A stretch of DNA of 16,673 bases from Clostridiales bacterium (GTDB lineage Bacteria; Bacillota; Clostridia; Oscillospirales; Oscillospiraceae), in contig JAQXNP010000158.1 in the NCBI GenBank assembly GCA_029098065.1, forward strand, positions 1 to 16,673, read 5' to 3'. The notes below the pieces were generated by a model. The model was given only the letters and a program-made list of their open reading frames with translations, was not told the DNA's origin and ran no database searches. Within the stretch, counting starts at the first letter, position 1; each line of letters opens with the position of its first letter. This document shows positions 6,979 through 14,198 of the stretch, in pieces. A program made the position numbers and the translations under genes.

Positions 6979-7147
6979 CCGAAAAATGAAATTTTATTTT
7001 CCTGCCCGGCGTCTCCCAAACAGTCATGGAGCCATGGCCCGGGCGCCGCACTCCGGACAGAGGACTCTGCCCGGTCATCTTTTCAGGAGTTGGTCCGGAA
7101 TCTCATTCCTGTCGCTGCGTCAAAGGCCCCTTTTCCACACAAAAGCG

Positions 7148-7176
7148 TAGACTGGGAAGGCAAAAGCCGGTATAAT
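7148..7176 (+). promoter_or_regulatory. Promoter of brnQ
   Basis: TAGACT (7148-7153), a 17-nt spacer and a perfect TATAAT (7171-7176), followed by a short leader with AGGAGG just before the brnQ ATG. No operator or riboswitch-like structure is evident in the leader of about 30 nt. Confidence 0.65.
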
Positions 7177-7211
7177 AAAAGTATCATTCCGCCCGTTCAG
7201 GAGGTGCTTTC

Positions 7212-8501
7212 ATGACACGGCTGTCCCGGCGCGACCAATTCTTCGTGGGGCTGACCCTCTTCTCCATGTTTTTCGGCGCGGGCAACCTCATCTTCCCTCC
7301 CCTGCTGGGAGCCCAGGCCGGAACCCACACCTGGCCGGCCATGGCCGGCATGGCCCTGTCCGCCGTCGTCCTGCCCGTGCTCGGAGTCGTGGCGGCGGCG
7401 CAGGCCGGAGGTCTTCCTGCTCTGGCCGGACGGGTCCACCCAAAGTTCGCCGCCTTCTTCACCCTTCTCGCCTATCTGTCCATCGGCCCCTGTCTGGCCA
7501 TTCCCCGCACCGCCACCACCTCTTTCGAGATGGCGGTCATCCCCTTTTTCTCCGACCCGCCGGTGTGGGCCCGTGCCCTCTACTCCCTGGTCTTTTTCGC
7601 CGCCGCCCTGGCGGTGGCTCTGAAGCCGGACCAGCTCTCCAACCGGCTGGGGAAGGTCACCGGCCCTGTTCTGCTGGCGCTCATCTGCATCATAACCGCA
7701 GGCTGCATTCTCCACGCCCCCGGAGGATACGGAGCCCCCGCCACGGCGGAATACGCCTCCCATCCGGCCATTCAGGGCTTTCTGGACGGCTATCAGACCA
7801 TGGACACCATTGCCGCCCTGGTATTCGGCATCGTCATTTCGCTGAATATCCGATCCAAAGGCATCACGAAAGACAGGGCCGTGGTGTCGGCCACCATCCG
7901 GGCGGGCTGGATCGCCGGTGCCGTCCTGCTGACGGTCTATGCCGCGCTGGCCCACGTAGGAGCGGTATCCGGCGCCGCTTTTCCCGGCGCCGCCAACGGA
8001 GCGCAGGTCCTCACCTCCATCACCTCCTGGCTCTTTGGCCCGGCGGGCAATCTGCTTTTGGGCATGGTATTTGTCATTGCCTGTTTCAATACCTGCACCG
8101 GGCTCATCAGTTCCTGCGGGGAACACTTCTCTGTTCAGTTCCCCCGGCTGAGCTACCGGACCTGGGCCTGTCTGTTTGCCGCCGTCAGCTTTGCCATTTC
8201 CATCGCCGGGCTGAATACGATTCTGAAAATCTCAGTCCCGGTGCTGGGGATGCTCTACCCGGTGGCGATCGTCCTCATCACCCTGGGGCTCGCCCAGCGG
8301 TGGGCCTGCCGCTTCCGCCGGATTTATCCCACCGCTGTGCTCTTCACCGGCGCTGCCAGTGTGGCGGGCGTACTCTTTCCAAACCTTCCCCTCCCTCTGG
8401 CCGATGTGGGCCTGGGCTGGGTGGTCCCCGCCCTGCTGGGAACAGCCCTGGGCATTCTTCTCTCACTCCCGGGAACTCAGACAGCAGAAAACGGACGGTG
8501 A
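7212..8501 (+). CDS. brnQ: Branched-chain amino acid:cation symporter BrnQ
   Basis: A 429-residue protein with about 12 hydrophobic helices. The N-terminus FFVGLTLFSMFFGAGNLIFPP is the diagnostic first-helix block of the LIVCS (BrnQ) family, and YLSIGPCLAIPRTATTSFEM is the second hallmark, both in the expected positions. It imports leucine, isoleucine and valine with Na+ or H+. Length is typical (420-440). AGGAGG at about 7199-7204 supports the ATG at 7212. It is monocistronic: its own promoter is upstream, and a strong hairpin overlaps the stop codon. The convergent neighbour is an unrelated phosphatase. The family assignment is secure; the preferred amino acid cannot be told from sequence. 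Confidence 0.93.
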   Translation: MTRLSRRDQFFVGLTLFSMFFGAGNLIFPPLLGAQAGTHTWPAMAGMALSAVVLPVLGVVAAAQAGGLPALAGRVHPKFAAFFTLLAYLSIGPCLAIPRTATTSFEMAVIPFFSDPPVWARALYSLVFFAAALAVALKPDQLSNRLGKVTGPVLLALICIITAGCILHAPGGYGAPATAEYASHPAIQGFLDGYQTMDTIAALVFGIVISLNIRSKGITKDRAVVSATIRAGWIAGAVLLTVYAALAHVGAVSGAAFPGAANGAQVLTSITSWLFGPAGNLLLGMVFVIACFNTCTGLISSCGEHFSVQFPRLSYRTWACLFAAVSFAISIAGLNTILKISVPVLGMLYPVAIVLITLGLAQRWACRFRRIYPTAVLFTGAASVAGVLFPNLPLPLADVGLGWVVPALLGTALGILLSLPGTQTAENGR

Positions 8502-8522
8502 AGCCAATGCTTCACCGTCCGT
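8491..8522. terminator. Bidirectional terminator shared by brnQ and the PAP2 gene
   Basis: A 14-bp perfect stem (8491-8504 and 8509-8522) with CAAT loop. T-rich sequence follows on both strands (GTTTCTGTTTC on plus, TTTTCTG on minus). The stop codons of the two convergent genes (8499-8501 and 8512-8514) both lie inside the stem. Confidence 0.88.
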
Positions 8523-9081
8523 GTTTCTGTTTCTTCCAGCCCAGCCTGTTCTCACAGATCCGGAGCAGACACCATCCCAATTGTCCGCACAGGATGCCCA
8601 CCAGCGTCCCGCAGAGTACATCCGTCGGAAAGTGCACCCCAACGTAGAGTCTGGACAGCCCCATGCACACCGCCATGATCCACACGGTCACCCGCATCCA
8701 CCGCTCGGGAAGGGTATGCTGCCAGGCGCAGGCGGCGGCAAACGCGGCGCTGGTATGTCCGGAGGGAAACGAGTTGGGATCGTGCTCCGCCACCAGCGGA
8801 ATGAGACCCTCCACCACCAGCCAGGGCCGGGTCCGGGCCGCCAGATGCTTGATGATCCCGTTGGTCAGAAGCAGGCTCATCAGCAGGGCCAGCGCCCCGG
8901 CTATTCCCGCCCGCCGGGTCTTTGGGAAAACAAGGCACAGGATGCACAGCGCGATCCACAGCATCCCCGCGTTGCCCAGCTTGGTATAAAAGGATACAAC
9001 AGAATCGGCCGCCCCGCCGCGGAGTGTCTCCTGCACCCACAGCAGAAAGGGGCCCTCCATCTTGCTCAGCGCCTCAAACAT
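8512..9081 (-). CDS. PAP2-family membrane phosphatase (undecaprenyl-diphosphatase-like)
   Basis: 189 residues from the ATG at 9081, chosen because GGAGG lies 8 nt upstream; the longer open frame to 9228 lacks a ribosome site and reads as low-complexity. The three PAP2 motifs are present: K79…R85-P86 (KHLAARTRP), S104-FPSGH-109 and SR143-144…H150…D154 (SRLYVGVHFPTD). His109 and His150 are the expected catalytic pair. Five or six membrane helices are visible, with the active site facing outward. The family dephosphorylates lipid phosphates, such as undecaprenyl pyrophosphate recycling or phosphatidate. The wall-polysaccharide cluster next door makes the lipid-carrier role plausible, but the substrate is not proven. 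A terminator separates it from the DUF4330 gene behind it, so it may need its own promoter or read-through. Confidence 0.9.
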   Translation of the reverse strand: MFEALSKMEGPFLLWVQETLRGGAADSVVSFYTKLGNAGMLWIALCILCLVFPKTRRAGIAGALALLMSLLLTNGIIKHLAARTRPWLVVEGLIPLVAEHDPNSFPSGHTSAAFAAACAWQHTLPERWMRVTVWIMAVCMGLSRLYVGVHFPTDVLCGTLVGILCGQLGWCLLRICENRLGWKKQKHGR

Positions 9082-9100
9082 GCGGTTCCCTCCTCTCAAA

Positions 9101-9133
9101 AAAGGAAACGGGGCGGGACTCCGGCCCCGCCCC
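9101..9133 (-). terminator. Terminator between DUF4330 and the PAP2 gene
   Basis: An 8-bp all-GC stem (GGGGCGGG at 9110-9117 with CCCGCCCC at 9126-9133), followed on the minus strand by GTTTCCTTTTTTG. The T-run ends directly before the PAP2 ribosome site, so no separate promoter fits between them. Confidence 0.7.
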
Positions 9134-9148
9134 GCCCTGTTAATCCGT

Positions 9149-9688
9149 TTAGTCCACGCTGGTGCCGTCCGCCCACTGGCAGGAGATGATAGTCCCGTCG
9201 GCCAGTTCAAAGTGGGTGGTCTTGACAACGTGGCTCTTGCCCACCCGAACCTCTTGGCTGCCGATCGCGGTCGTGGTCTTACTGTCCGTGTGGCCCTGGA
9301 TGGTAAAGGTCAGGATCATCTTGTCCCCATTGCCGGAATGGAAAATCAGATAACCCGTACTGTCTTCCACCTCCATCCCCGCCTCCTGGGGGACGGCGGT
9401 GACATCGGTGACATAGGCATTCACCAGACTGCTCCCCGCCATGAGCTGGTCGCCGGGCTTGCCGGCGGCGATGGCGGTATCCACAAACTCCTTGATATTG
9501 TCATACACATCCTGATCCACATTGGCCACCCGAACGGTATAGGTCACATCGGTCCCCAGTTCAGGCTCCACCAGATCAAAATGACCGGTCATCTTCAAAG
9601 CCACCCCGGCGATCACCACAACGATCAGAATGATGACCAGCAGGTCGATGATGTTGATCTTTCCAAAGAGCTTTCCGTCTTTTTTCAT
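9149..9688 (-). CDS. DUF4330 family membrane-anchored protein
   Basis: 179 residues. The short basic N-terminus MKKDGKLFGKINIIDLLV leads into one transmembrane helix (about residues 12-33). An extracytoplasmic beta-rich domain follows (TYTVRVANVDQDVYDNIKEF… and …IIFSCQ-like end), typical of DUF4330. AGGAGA 9 nt upstream supports the ATG. The molecular role of DUF4330 is not established. In clostridial genomes it is often found near polysaccharide-assembly genes, which agrees with the GT4-CsaB gene transcribed divergently from here. It may help assemble or export the wall polymer; that is inference. A divergent promoter pair lies in the 167-nt gap. Confidence 0.8.
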   Translation of the reverse strand: MKKDGKLFGKINIIDLLVIILIVVVIAGVALKMTGHFDLVEPELGTDVTYTVRVANVDQDVYDNIKEFVDTAIAAGKPGDQLMAGSSLVNAYVTDVTAVPQEAGMEVEDSTGYLIFHSGNGDKMILTFTIQGHTDSKTTTAIGSQEVRVGKSHVVKTTHFELADGTIISCQWADGTSVD

Positions 9689-9746
9689 CTGTCATGTTCT
9701 CCTTAATAACGCGCGGGCGATCCCGTTGTTTTCTGCCTGTGTCTTC

Positions 9747-9775
9747 TTGTTCACCGGAAGCAACTGTGGTACAAT
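9747..9775 (+). promoter_or_regulatory. Promoter of the GT4-csaB operon
   Basis: TTGTTC (9747-9752), 17-nt spacer, TACAAT (9770-9775), giving a leader of about 75 nt before the start at 9856. Its -10 region is one arm of an inverted repeat shared with the opposite promoter. Confidence 0.65.
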
Positions 9776-9809
9776 AGCATATACGCTGTGCAATCGCTGG
9801 TATTGTACC
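9768..9809. repeat. Inverted repeat GGTACAATA in the divergent promoter region
   Basis: GGTACAATA at 9768-9776 and its exact complement at 9801-9809, separated by 24 nt. Each arm contains the -10 box of one divergent promoter, so the repeat may simply reflect two similar promoters or may be a site for a common regulator. Confidence 0.7.
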
Positions 9810-9831
9810 ATACTCTTCCCATATTCCACAA
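9802..9831 (-). promoter_or_regulatory. Promoter of the DUF4330 gene
   Basis: On the minus strand, TTGTGG (9826-9831), 18-nt spacer, TACAAT (9802-9807), giving a leader of about 105 nt. It faces away from the csaB promoter. Confidence 0.5.
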
Positions 9832-9855
9832 GTCTTTTTTAGAGGAAGTCTACTT

Positions 9856-12090
9856 ATGAAAGTCATCCACCTGATCAGCGGCGGCGATACCGGAGGGGCC
9901 AAGACCCACGTCCATATGCTGCTTCAAAATCTGAGCCGTACCATTGATGTCACCATGGTCTGCTTCATGGAGGGCCCCTTTGCCCAGGAGGCCCGGGAAC
10001 TAGGCATTCCAACCGTGGTCCTGCCCGGCAGGAATATCATTAAGGTCTATTGTCAGCTCCGGGATCTGATCCGGGAGGGCCGCTATGACATCATCCACTG
10101 CCACGGCGCCCGGGGCAACCTGATGGGTGCCCTTCTCCGCCGCGCCACCGGCCTGCCGGTGGTTTCCACCGTCCATTCCGACTACCGGCTGGACTATCTG
10201 GGCCGTCCCCTCTCCCGGCTGACCTACGGCACCATCAACACCCTGGCCCTGCGGCTGCTGGACTACCGCATCGGAGTCTCCGACGCCATGACCGACCTGC
10301 TCATCTCCCGTGGGTTCGACCCGGACCGCCTGTTTACCATCTACAACGGCCTGGACTTCACCCCCAGGCGCCCGGCTCTGAGCCGGGAAGAATACTGGAG
10401 CAGCGTGGGGCTTCAGGCCGATGAGACCTCCGTGGTGGTGGGAATCGCCGCCCGGCTGAATCCGGTCAAGGATATCGCCACTCTGATCCGGGGCTTCGCC
10501 ATCGCCCACAAGACCTGCCCCTGCCTCCGACTGCTCATCGCGGGCGACGGCGAACAGATGGACCTGCTGAAAAAGCTGTCGGCTGACCTGGGTGTGTCTG
10601 ATGTGGTCTGCTTTGCCGGATGGGTCACCGACACCGACAGTTTCTACAACGCTCTGGATATCAATACCCTCACTTCCCTGTCCGAGACCTTCCCCTATTC
10701 CCTCACCGAAGGGGCCCGGGCAGGCCTGCCCACCGTGGCCAGCCGGGTGGGAGGCATCCCCTACCTCATCGACCCCGGCGTCAACGGCTTCCTCTTTGAT
10801 CCGGGAGACGCCCAGGCCCTGGCCCGCCATCTGGTCACGCTGGCCCAGGACGGTTCTCTCCGGAAGCACATGGGCCGCCGGCTCTACGAAAAGGGCAAGG
10901 CGCAGTTTTCCCTGGAAAGCACCCTGGAACGGCAGCTGGAGATCTACCGGGTCATCCTCCGCCGGCAGGGCCGGCGTTCCAGGAGCCGGGACGGCGCTCT
11001 GGTCTGCGGGGCCTATGGCCGGGGCAACGCCGGAGACGACGCCATTCTGGAGGCCATCGTCCGGGAGCTGCGGCAGATCGATCCCGATCTCCCCGTATGG
11101 GTCCTCTCCCGGAATCCGGACTCCACCCGGCTCAACTACCGGGTCAACTCCATCTATACCTTCAATATTCCCCGGTTCCTCCTCCGCATGGCAAGGACCC
11201 GGCTCTATATCAACGGCGGCGGATCGCTGATGCAGGACGCCACCAGCCGCCGGAGCCTGTGGTTCTATCTCTTCACCATCTCGGCAGCCAAAATTCTGGG
11301 AAACAGGGTCATGATGTACGGCTGCGGTATCGGACCCATCCAGTATCCCTCCAACCGCCGTCTGGCGTCCCGGGTCCTTCAGAAACGGGTGGACGCCATC
11401 ACGCTCCGGGATACCCACTCCAAAACCGAACTGGAGCAGATGGGGGTCACCGCTCCCCGGATCGTCCTGTCCGCCGATCCCACCGTGACCCTCCCCGCCG
11501 CCGAGAGTGCCGTGGTGGACGGCATTCTGGAGAGCGCCGGGCTGGATCCGGCCGGACGGTATATCGGCTTCTCCCTCCGTCCCTGGCCCTCATTTGAGGA
11601 AAAAGCGGAGCTCTTCGGTCAGGCCGCCGATTACGTCTATGAGAAGTACGGCCTGACTCCGGTGTTCCTGCCGATTGAGCGCCGGCTGGATGTGGCAGCG
11701 GCCCAGCTGGCCTGCCGCCACATGAAGGCGCCCCACTATATTCTGGAAGAGACCGGCGCCTCCTCCCACACCATCGGGCTCTTCGCCCGGATGCAGGTGG
11801 TGGTGTCCATGCGGCTCCACGCCCTGGTCTTCGCGGCCGGGCAGGGCGTCCCACTGATCGGCGTGGTCTATGACCCCAAGATCAGCTCCTTCCTGTCCTA
11901 TATCGGGCAGGATCTGTACACGGATCTGAACCAACTGACTCTGGAGGGGCTGAAGGCCCATCTGGACGCCGCCGTGGCCCGCATCGGGGACGAGGCCTTT
12001 CTGTCCGGCGGAGTCCAGCGGCTCCGGGAGGTGGAACGTCTCAACCAGGATACCGCCCGGACTCTTCTGGAGCTGGAGGAAGGTTTATGA
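9856..12090 (+). CDS. csaB: Glycosyltransferase family 4 / polysaccharide pyruvyl transferase CsaB fusion
   Basis: 744 residues, two enzymes in one chain. Residues 1-375 are a GT4 glycosyltransferase: the Gly-rich N-terminus HLISGGDTGGAKTHV, IYNGLDF, the GIAARLNPVKDIATLI acceptor/donor segment, and the EX7E motif ETFPYSLTE (277-285). Residues from 379 (GALVCGAYGRGNAGDDAIL) to the end are CsaB (PF04230). This part has YINGGGSLMQD, GCGIGPI and the C-terminal SMRLHALVFAAGQGVPLIGV with His655. CsaB adds ketal-linked pyruvate to the secondary cell-wall polysaccharide, the modification bound by SLH-domain surface proteins. The GT half presumably adds a sugar to the same lipid-linked polymer. AGAGGAAG precedes the ATG. 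The stop overlaps the start of the next gene by 4 nt, so the two are co-translated. Stand-alone CsaB is about 360 residues, so the fusion is a real gain and not a frameshift artefact. Confidence 0.9.
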   Translation: MKVIHLISGGDTGGAKTHVHMLLQNLSRTIDVTMVCFMEGPFAQEARELGIPTVVLPGRNIIKVYCQLRDLIREGRYDIIHCHGARGNLMGALLRRATGLPVVSTVHSDYRLDYLGRPLSRLTYGTINTLALRLLDYRIGVSDAMTDLLISRGFDPDRLFTIYNGLDFTPRRPALSREEYWSSVGLQADETSVVVGIAARLNPVKDIATLIRGFAIAHKTCPCLRLLIAGDGEQMDLLKKLSADLGVSDVVCFAGWVTDTDSFYNALDINTLTSLSETFPYSLTEGARAGLPTVASRVGGIPYLIDPGVNGFLFDPGDAQALARHLVTLAQDGSLRKHMGRRLYEKGKAQFSLESTLERQLEIYRVILRRQGRRSRSRDGALVCGAYGRGNAGDDAILEAIVRELRQIDPDLPVWVLSRNPDSTRLNYRVNSIYTFNIPRFLLRMARTRLYINGGGSLMQDATSRRSLWFYLFTISAAKILGNRVMMYGCGIGPIQYPSNRRLASRVLQKRVDAITLRDTHSKTELEQMGVTAPRIVLSADPTVTLPAAESAVVDGILESAGLDPAGRYIGFSLRPWPSFEEKAELFGQAADYVYEKYGLTPVFLPIERRLDVAAAQLACRHMKAPHYILEETGASSHTIGLFARMQVVVSMRLHALVFAAGQGVPLIGVVYDPKISSFLSYIGQDLYTDLNQLTLEGLKAHLDAAVARIGDEAFLSGGVQRLREVERLNQDTARTLLELEEGL

Positions 12091-13169
12091 GACAGATTCT
12101 GTGCCTCTCCGACCGCCCCTGGTCCTCCGTCCCCGGCCGGACCCAGCAGCTCATGACCCGGCTGAAGGATGCGGAAATCCTCTTCTGCTCTCCCGCCGCC
12201 AGCCGGAGGGACAAGAGCTGGAAGGAACCCAGCAGGAAGCGCCGCCCCGGCCTCACCACCTGTACTCTTCCGCCCGCCCCCTCCGACGAGATGGGCCGTG
12301 GCTTCTTCTTCCGCCGGGAACGGGACCGGACTCTCCGGTTCCTCCAGGCCAGACTGGAGCGCCACCGGTTCCGGGAACCCCTGCTGTGGTGCGCCGCGCC
12401 CTTCGCCGCGGAATTTCTGGACGGGCTGGACTATCGGGGGCTGGTATATGACTGCTTTCAGGATTGGCGGGACTGCCCCGATCCCTGGGAACGGGAGCTG
12501 ACCGAGGCCGCCGACGTGGTCTTTGCCGCCTCTCCCGCCCTGGCCCGGCAGCGGGCGGCCTGTAATCCCAACGTGGCCCTTCTGCCCTACGGATGCAACT
12601 ATCCCATGTTCAGCAAGGACGGACTGCCCAGGCCGGCCGGACTACAGAACGTCCGCCCGGTGCTGGGCTTCGCCGGGACCATCTGGTCCGATCTGGATCT
12701 CACGCCGCTCTTCCACGCCGCCCGGGGCTGTCCCGGCGCCTGTCTGGTCCTGGTGGGCCGGGCGGAGGACAATCCCATGCTGCCCGCCCTCCTGGAGGAG
12801 CCCAACGTCCGCTGGTTCCATTTTATCCCGCCGGTGGACCTGCCCGACTGGATCTGCAGCTTTGACGTGTGCCTCTATCTCCAGCGGCGGGGGCACAGCG
12901 GAGACGATGTGCTCTCCCCCCGGATCTTTGAGTACCTGTCGGCGGGCCGGCCGATCGTGGCCATGCTCCGACCCGGCGCGGTGGAGCTCTTCCCCGATGT
13001 GGTCTACGGGGCCCACTCTCCCGCGGAATTCTCCCTCCTCTGTGCCCACGCGCTGGAGGAAACCGGCACCTGGGCCAGAGACCGCCGCAGGCGCTACGGC
13101 CAGGCCGCCGCCTGGAGCAGCCGGGCGGCGGAGGTCAGCCGTATTCTGGAGAGTACCGGCCTGCTGTGA
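12087..13169 (+). CDS. GT-B-like glycosyltransferase (predicted)
   Basis: 360 residues, starting at the ATG that overlaps the stop of the csaB fusion (ATGA). The C-terminal half has features of GT-B enzymes: PVLGFAGTIWSDLDL, LVLVGRAEDNP, VRWFHFIPPVDLPDWI and LSPRIFEYLSAGRPIVA, the usual donor-binding and loop segments. The N-half is more divergent (QILCLSDRPWSSVPGRTQQL). No signal or membrane segment is seen, so it is cytoplasmic and acts on nucleotide sugars at the membrane. It resembles TuaH-type or other GT family 1/4 proteins, but I would not name it. Coupling to CsaB suggests it makes the same wall polysaccharide. A strong terminator follows 22 nt after its stop codon. Confidence 0.75.
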   Translation: MRQILCLSDRPWSSVPGRTQQLMTRLKDAEILFCSPAASRRDKSWKEPSRKRRPGLTTCTLPPAPSDEMGRGFFFRRERDRTLRFLQARLERHRFREPLLWCAAPFAAEFLDGLDYRGLVYDCFQDWRDCPDPWERELTEAADVVFAASPALARQRAACNPNVALLPYGCNYPMFSKDGLPRPAGLQNVRPVLGFAGTIWSDLDLTPLFHAARGCPGACLVLVGRAEDNPMLPALLEEPNVRWFHFIPPVDLPDWICSFDVCLYLQRRGHSGDDVLSPRIFEYLSAGRPIVAMLRPGAVELFPDVVYGAHSPAEFSLLCAHALEETGTWARDRRRRYGQAAAWSSRAAEVSRILESTGLL

Positions 13170-13191
13170 GACACTCCCGTCATAACCCGCC

Positions 13192-13227
13192 CACCCCCGC
13201 CGTAAATATACGGCGGGGGTGTTTTTT
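13192..13227 (+). terminator. Strong intrinsic terminator after the csaB operon
   Basis: A 12-bp perfect stem (CACCCCCGCCGT at 13192-13203 and its complement at 13210-13221, loop AAATAT), followed at once by TTTTTT. The right arm carries the G-run that serves as ribosome site of the next gene. Confidence 0.92.
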
Positions 13228-14160
13228 GTGCCGCTGATACCTGTTCTGCTTCTGCTGGCCGCCGTAATCCTGGTCAATGGGTGGACTGACGCCCCCAACG
13301 CCATCGCCACACCGGTGGCCGCCGGGGTGCTGCCCTTCCCCGCCGCCGCGGCCATGGCCGCGCTGTGCAATCTGGCCGGGGTTCTCTCCGCCGCCGCCGG
13401 AAACGACGCGGTGGCCCGGACCCTTTATTCCATCGCCGACTTCGGCCCTTCCGCCCTGCCCGCTCTCACCGCCGCTCTGGCGGGGACGGCGGTGTGGGCG
13501 GTGGCCGCCTGGCGGTTCGGCATTCCCACCAGCGAGAGCCACGCTCTGGTGGCCGGCCTCACCGGCGCCGCCCTCGGAGTGGGAGCGGAAGCTCTGCGGC
13601 TGAAGCCCCTGGCTCTGGTGGGGGTCGGACTGGTCCTATCCCTGCTGCTGGGACAACTCCTCGGCAGACTGTTCGCCCGGCTGCTCCCCCCTCGCGGCGG
13701 AAGGCTCTACCGCCGGGGACAGGTACTGGGGGCCGCTCTCACCGCCTTCCTCCACGGAGCCCAGGACGGCCAGAAGTTTCTGGGGGTGCTGGCTCTGATC
13801 ACCGCTCTGGGCCGCGGCGGATTCTCCCTGCCCGGCTGGGCCGCTCCTGCCTGCGCCGCTCTCATGGCTCTGGGCACCCTGATGGGGGGGCGGCGGATCA
13901 TTGACACCGTGGGCCGGCGGATGGTGACGCTGGATCCCCGGACCGGCTTTGCCGCCGACCTGGGCTGTGCCGCCTCTCTGGCCTTCTGCACCCTGATGGG
14001 CCTGCCTGTATCCACCACTCACGCCAAAACCGCCGCCATTCTGGGCGCGGGGGCTGACGCCGACCTCCGGGTGGCCCGCTCGTTGGGGCTGACCTGGCTG
14101 CTCACCTTTCCCGGCTGCGGATCGATTTCTTTTTTCCTCGTAAAATGCCTGATCCTGTGA
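13228..14160 (+). CDS. Inorganic phosphate transporter, PiT family
   Basis: 310 residues from GTG at 13228. The first helix carries the PiT motif GWTDAPNAIATPVAAG, matching the G-x-x-D-x-x-N family signature, and the second repeat carries GLPVSTTHAKTAAILG. About ten hydrophobic segments are visible, in the expected two-domain inverted-repeat layout. It takes up phosphate with Na+ or H+. The GTG at 13228 is preferred to the GTG at 13219 because GGGGG (13215-13219) sits at proper spacing only for the later one. The start follows directly on the U-tract of the upstream terminator, so expression depends on read-through or an unseen promoter. At 310 residues it is on the short side for PiT, with a reduced central loop (…PPRGGRLYRRGQVLG…). 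No phoU-like gene is next to it, unlike many pit loci. Confidence 0.88.
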   Translation: MPLIPVLLLLAAVILVNGWTDAPNAIATPVAAGVLPFPAAAAMAALCNLAGVLSAAAGNDAVARTLYSIADFGPSALPALTAALAGTAVWAVAAWRFGIPTSESHALVAGLTGAALGVGAEALRLKPLALVGVGLVLSLLLGQLLGRLFARLLPPRGGRLYRRGQVLGAALTAFLHGAQDGQKFLGVLALITALGRGGFSLPGWAAPACAALMALGTLMGGRRIIDTVGRRMVTLDPRTGFAADLGCAASLAFCTLMGLPVSTTHAKTAAILGAGADADLRVARSLGLTWLLTFPGCGSISFFLVKCLIL

Positions 14161-14166
14161 TATAAT
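14158..14166 (+). promoter_or_regulatory. Extended -10 promoter for the HAD phosphatase gene
   Basis: TGATATAAT: the perfect -10 box TATAAT (14161-14166) preceded by the TG extension formed by the stop codon of the phosphate transporter. No good -35 is seen at 16-18 nt, as is usual for extended -10 promoters. Confidence 0.55.
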
Positions 14167-14198
14167 AGGCGGGCACATACAAAGGAGGAAGCGCTTCC

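Noticed and set aside
9082..9228. N-terminal extension of the PAP2 protein
   Set aside because: The added 49 residues overlap the terminator and the end of the DUF4330 gene and are low-complexity. The ribosome site favours the ATG at 9081.
10000..11418. Minus-strand open frame of 472 residues opposite the csaB fusion
   Set aside because: No recognisable motifs and no start signal. The plus strand encodes well-defined GT4 and CsaB motifs across the same bases.
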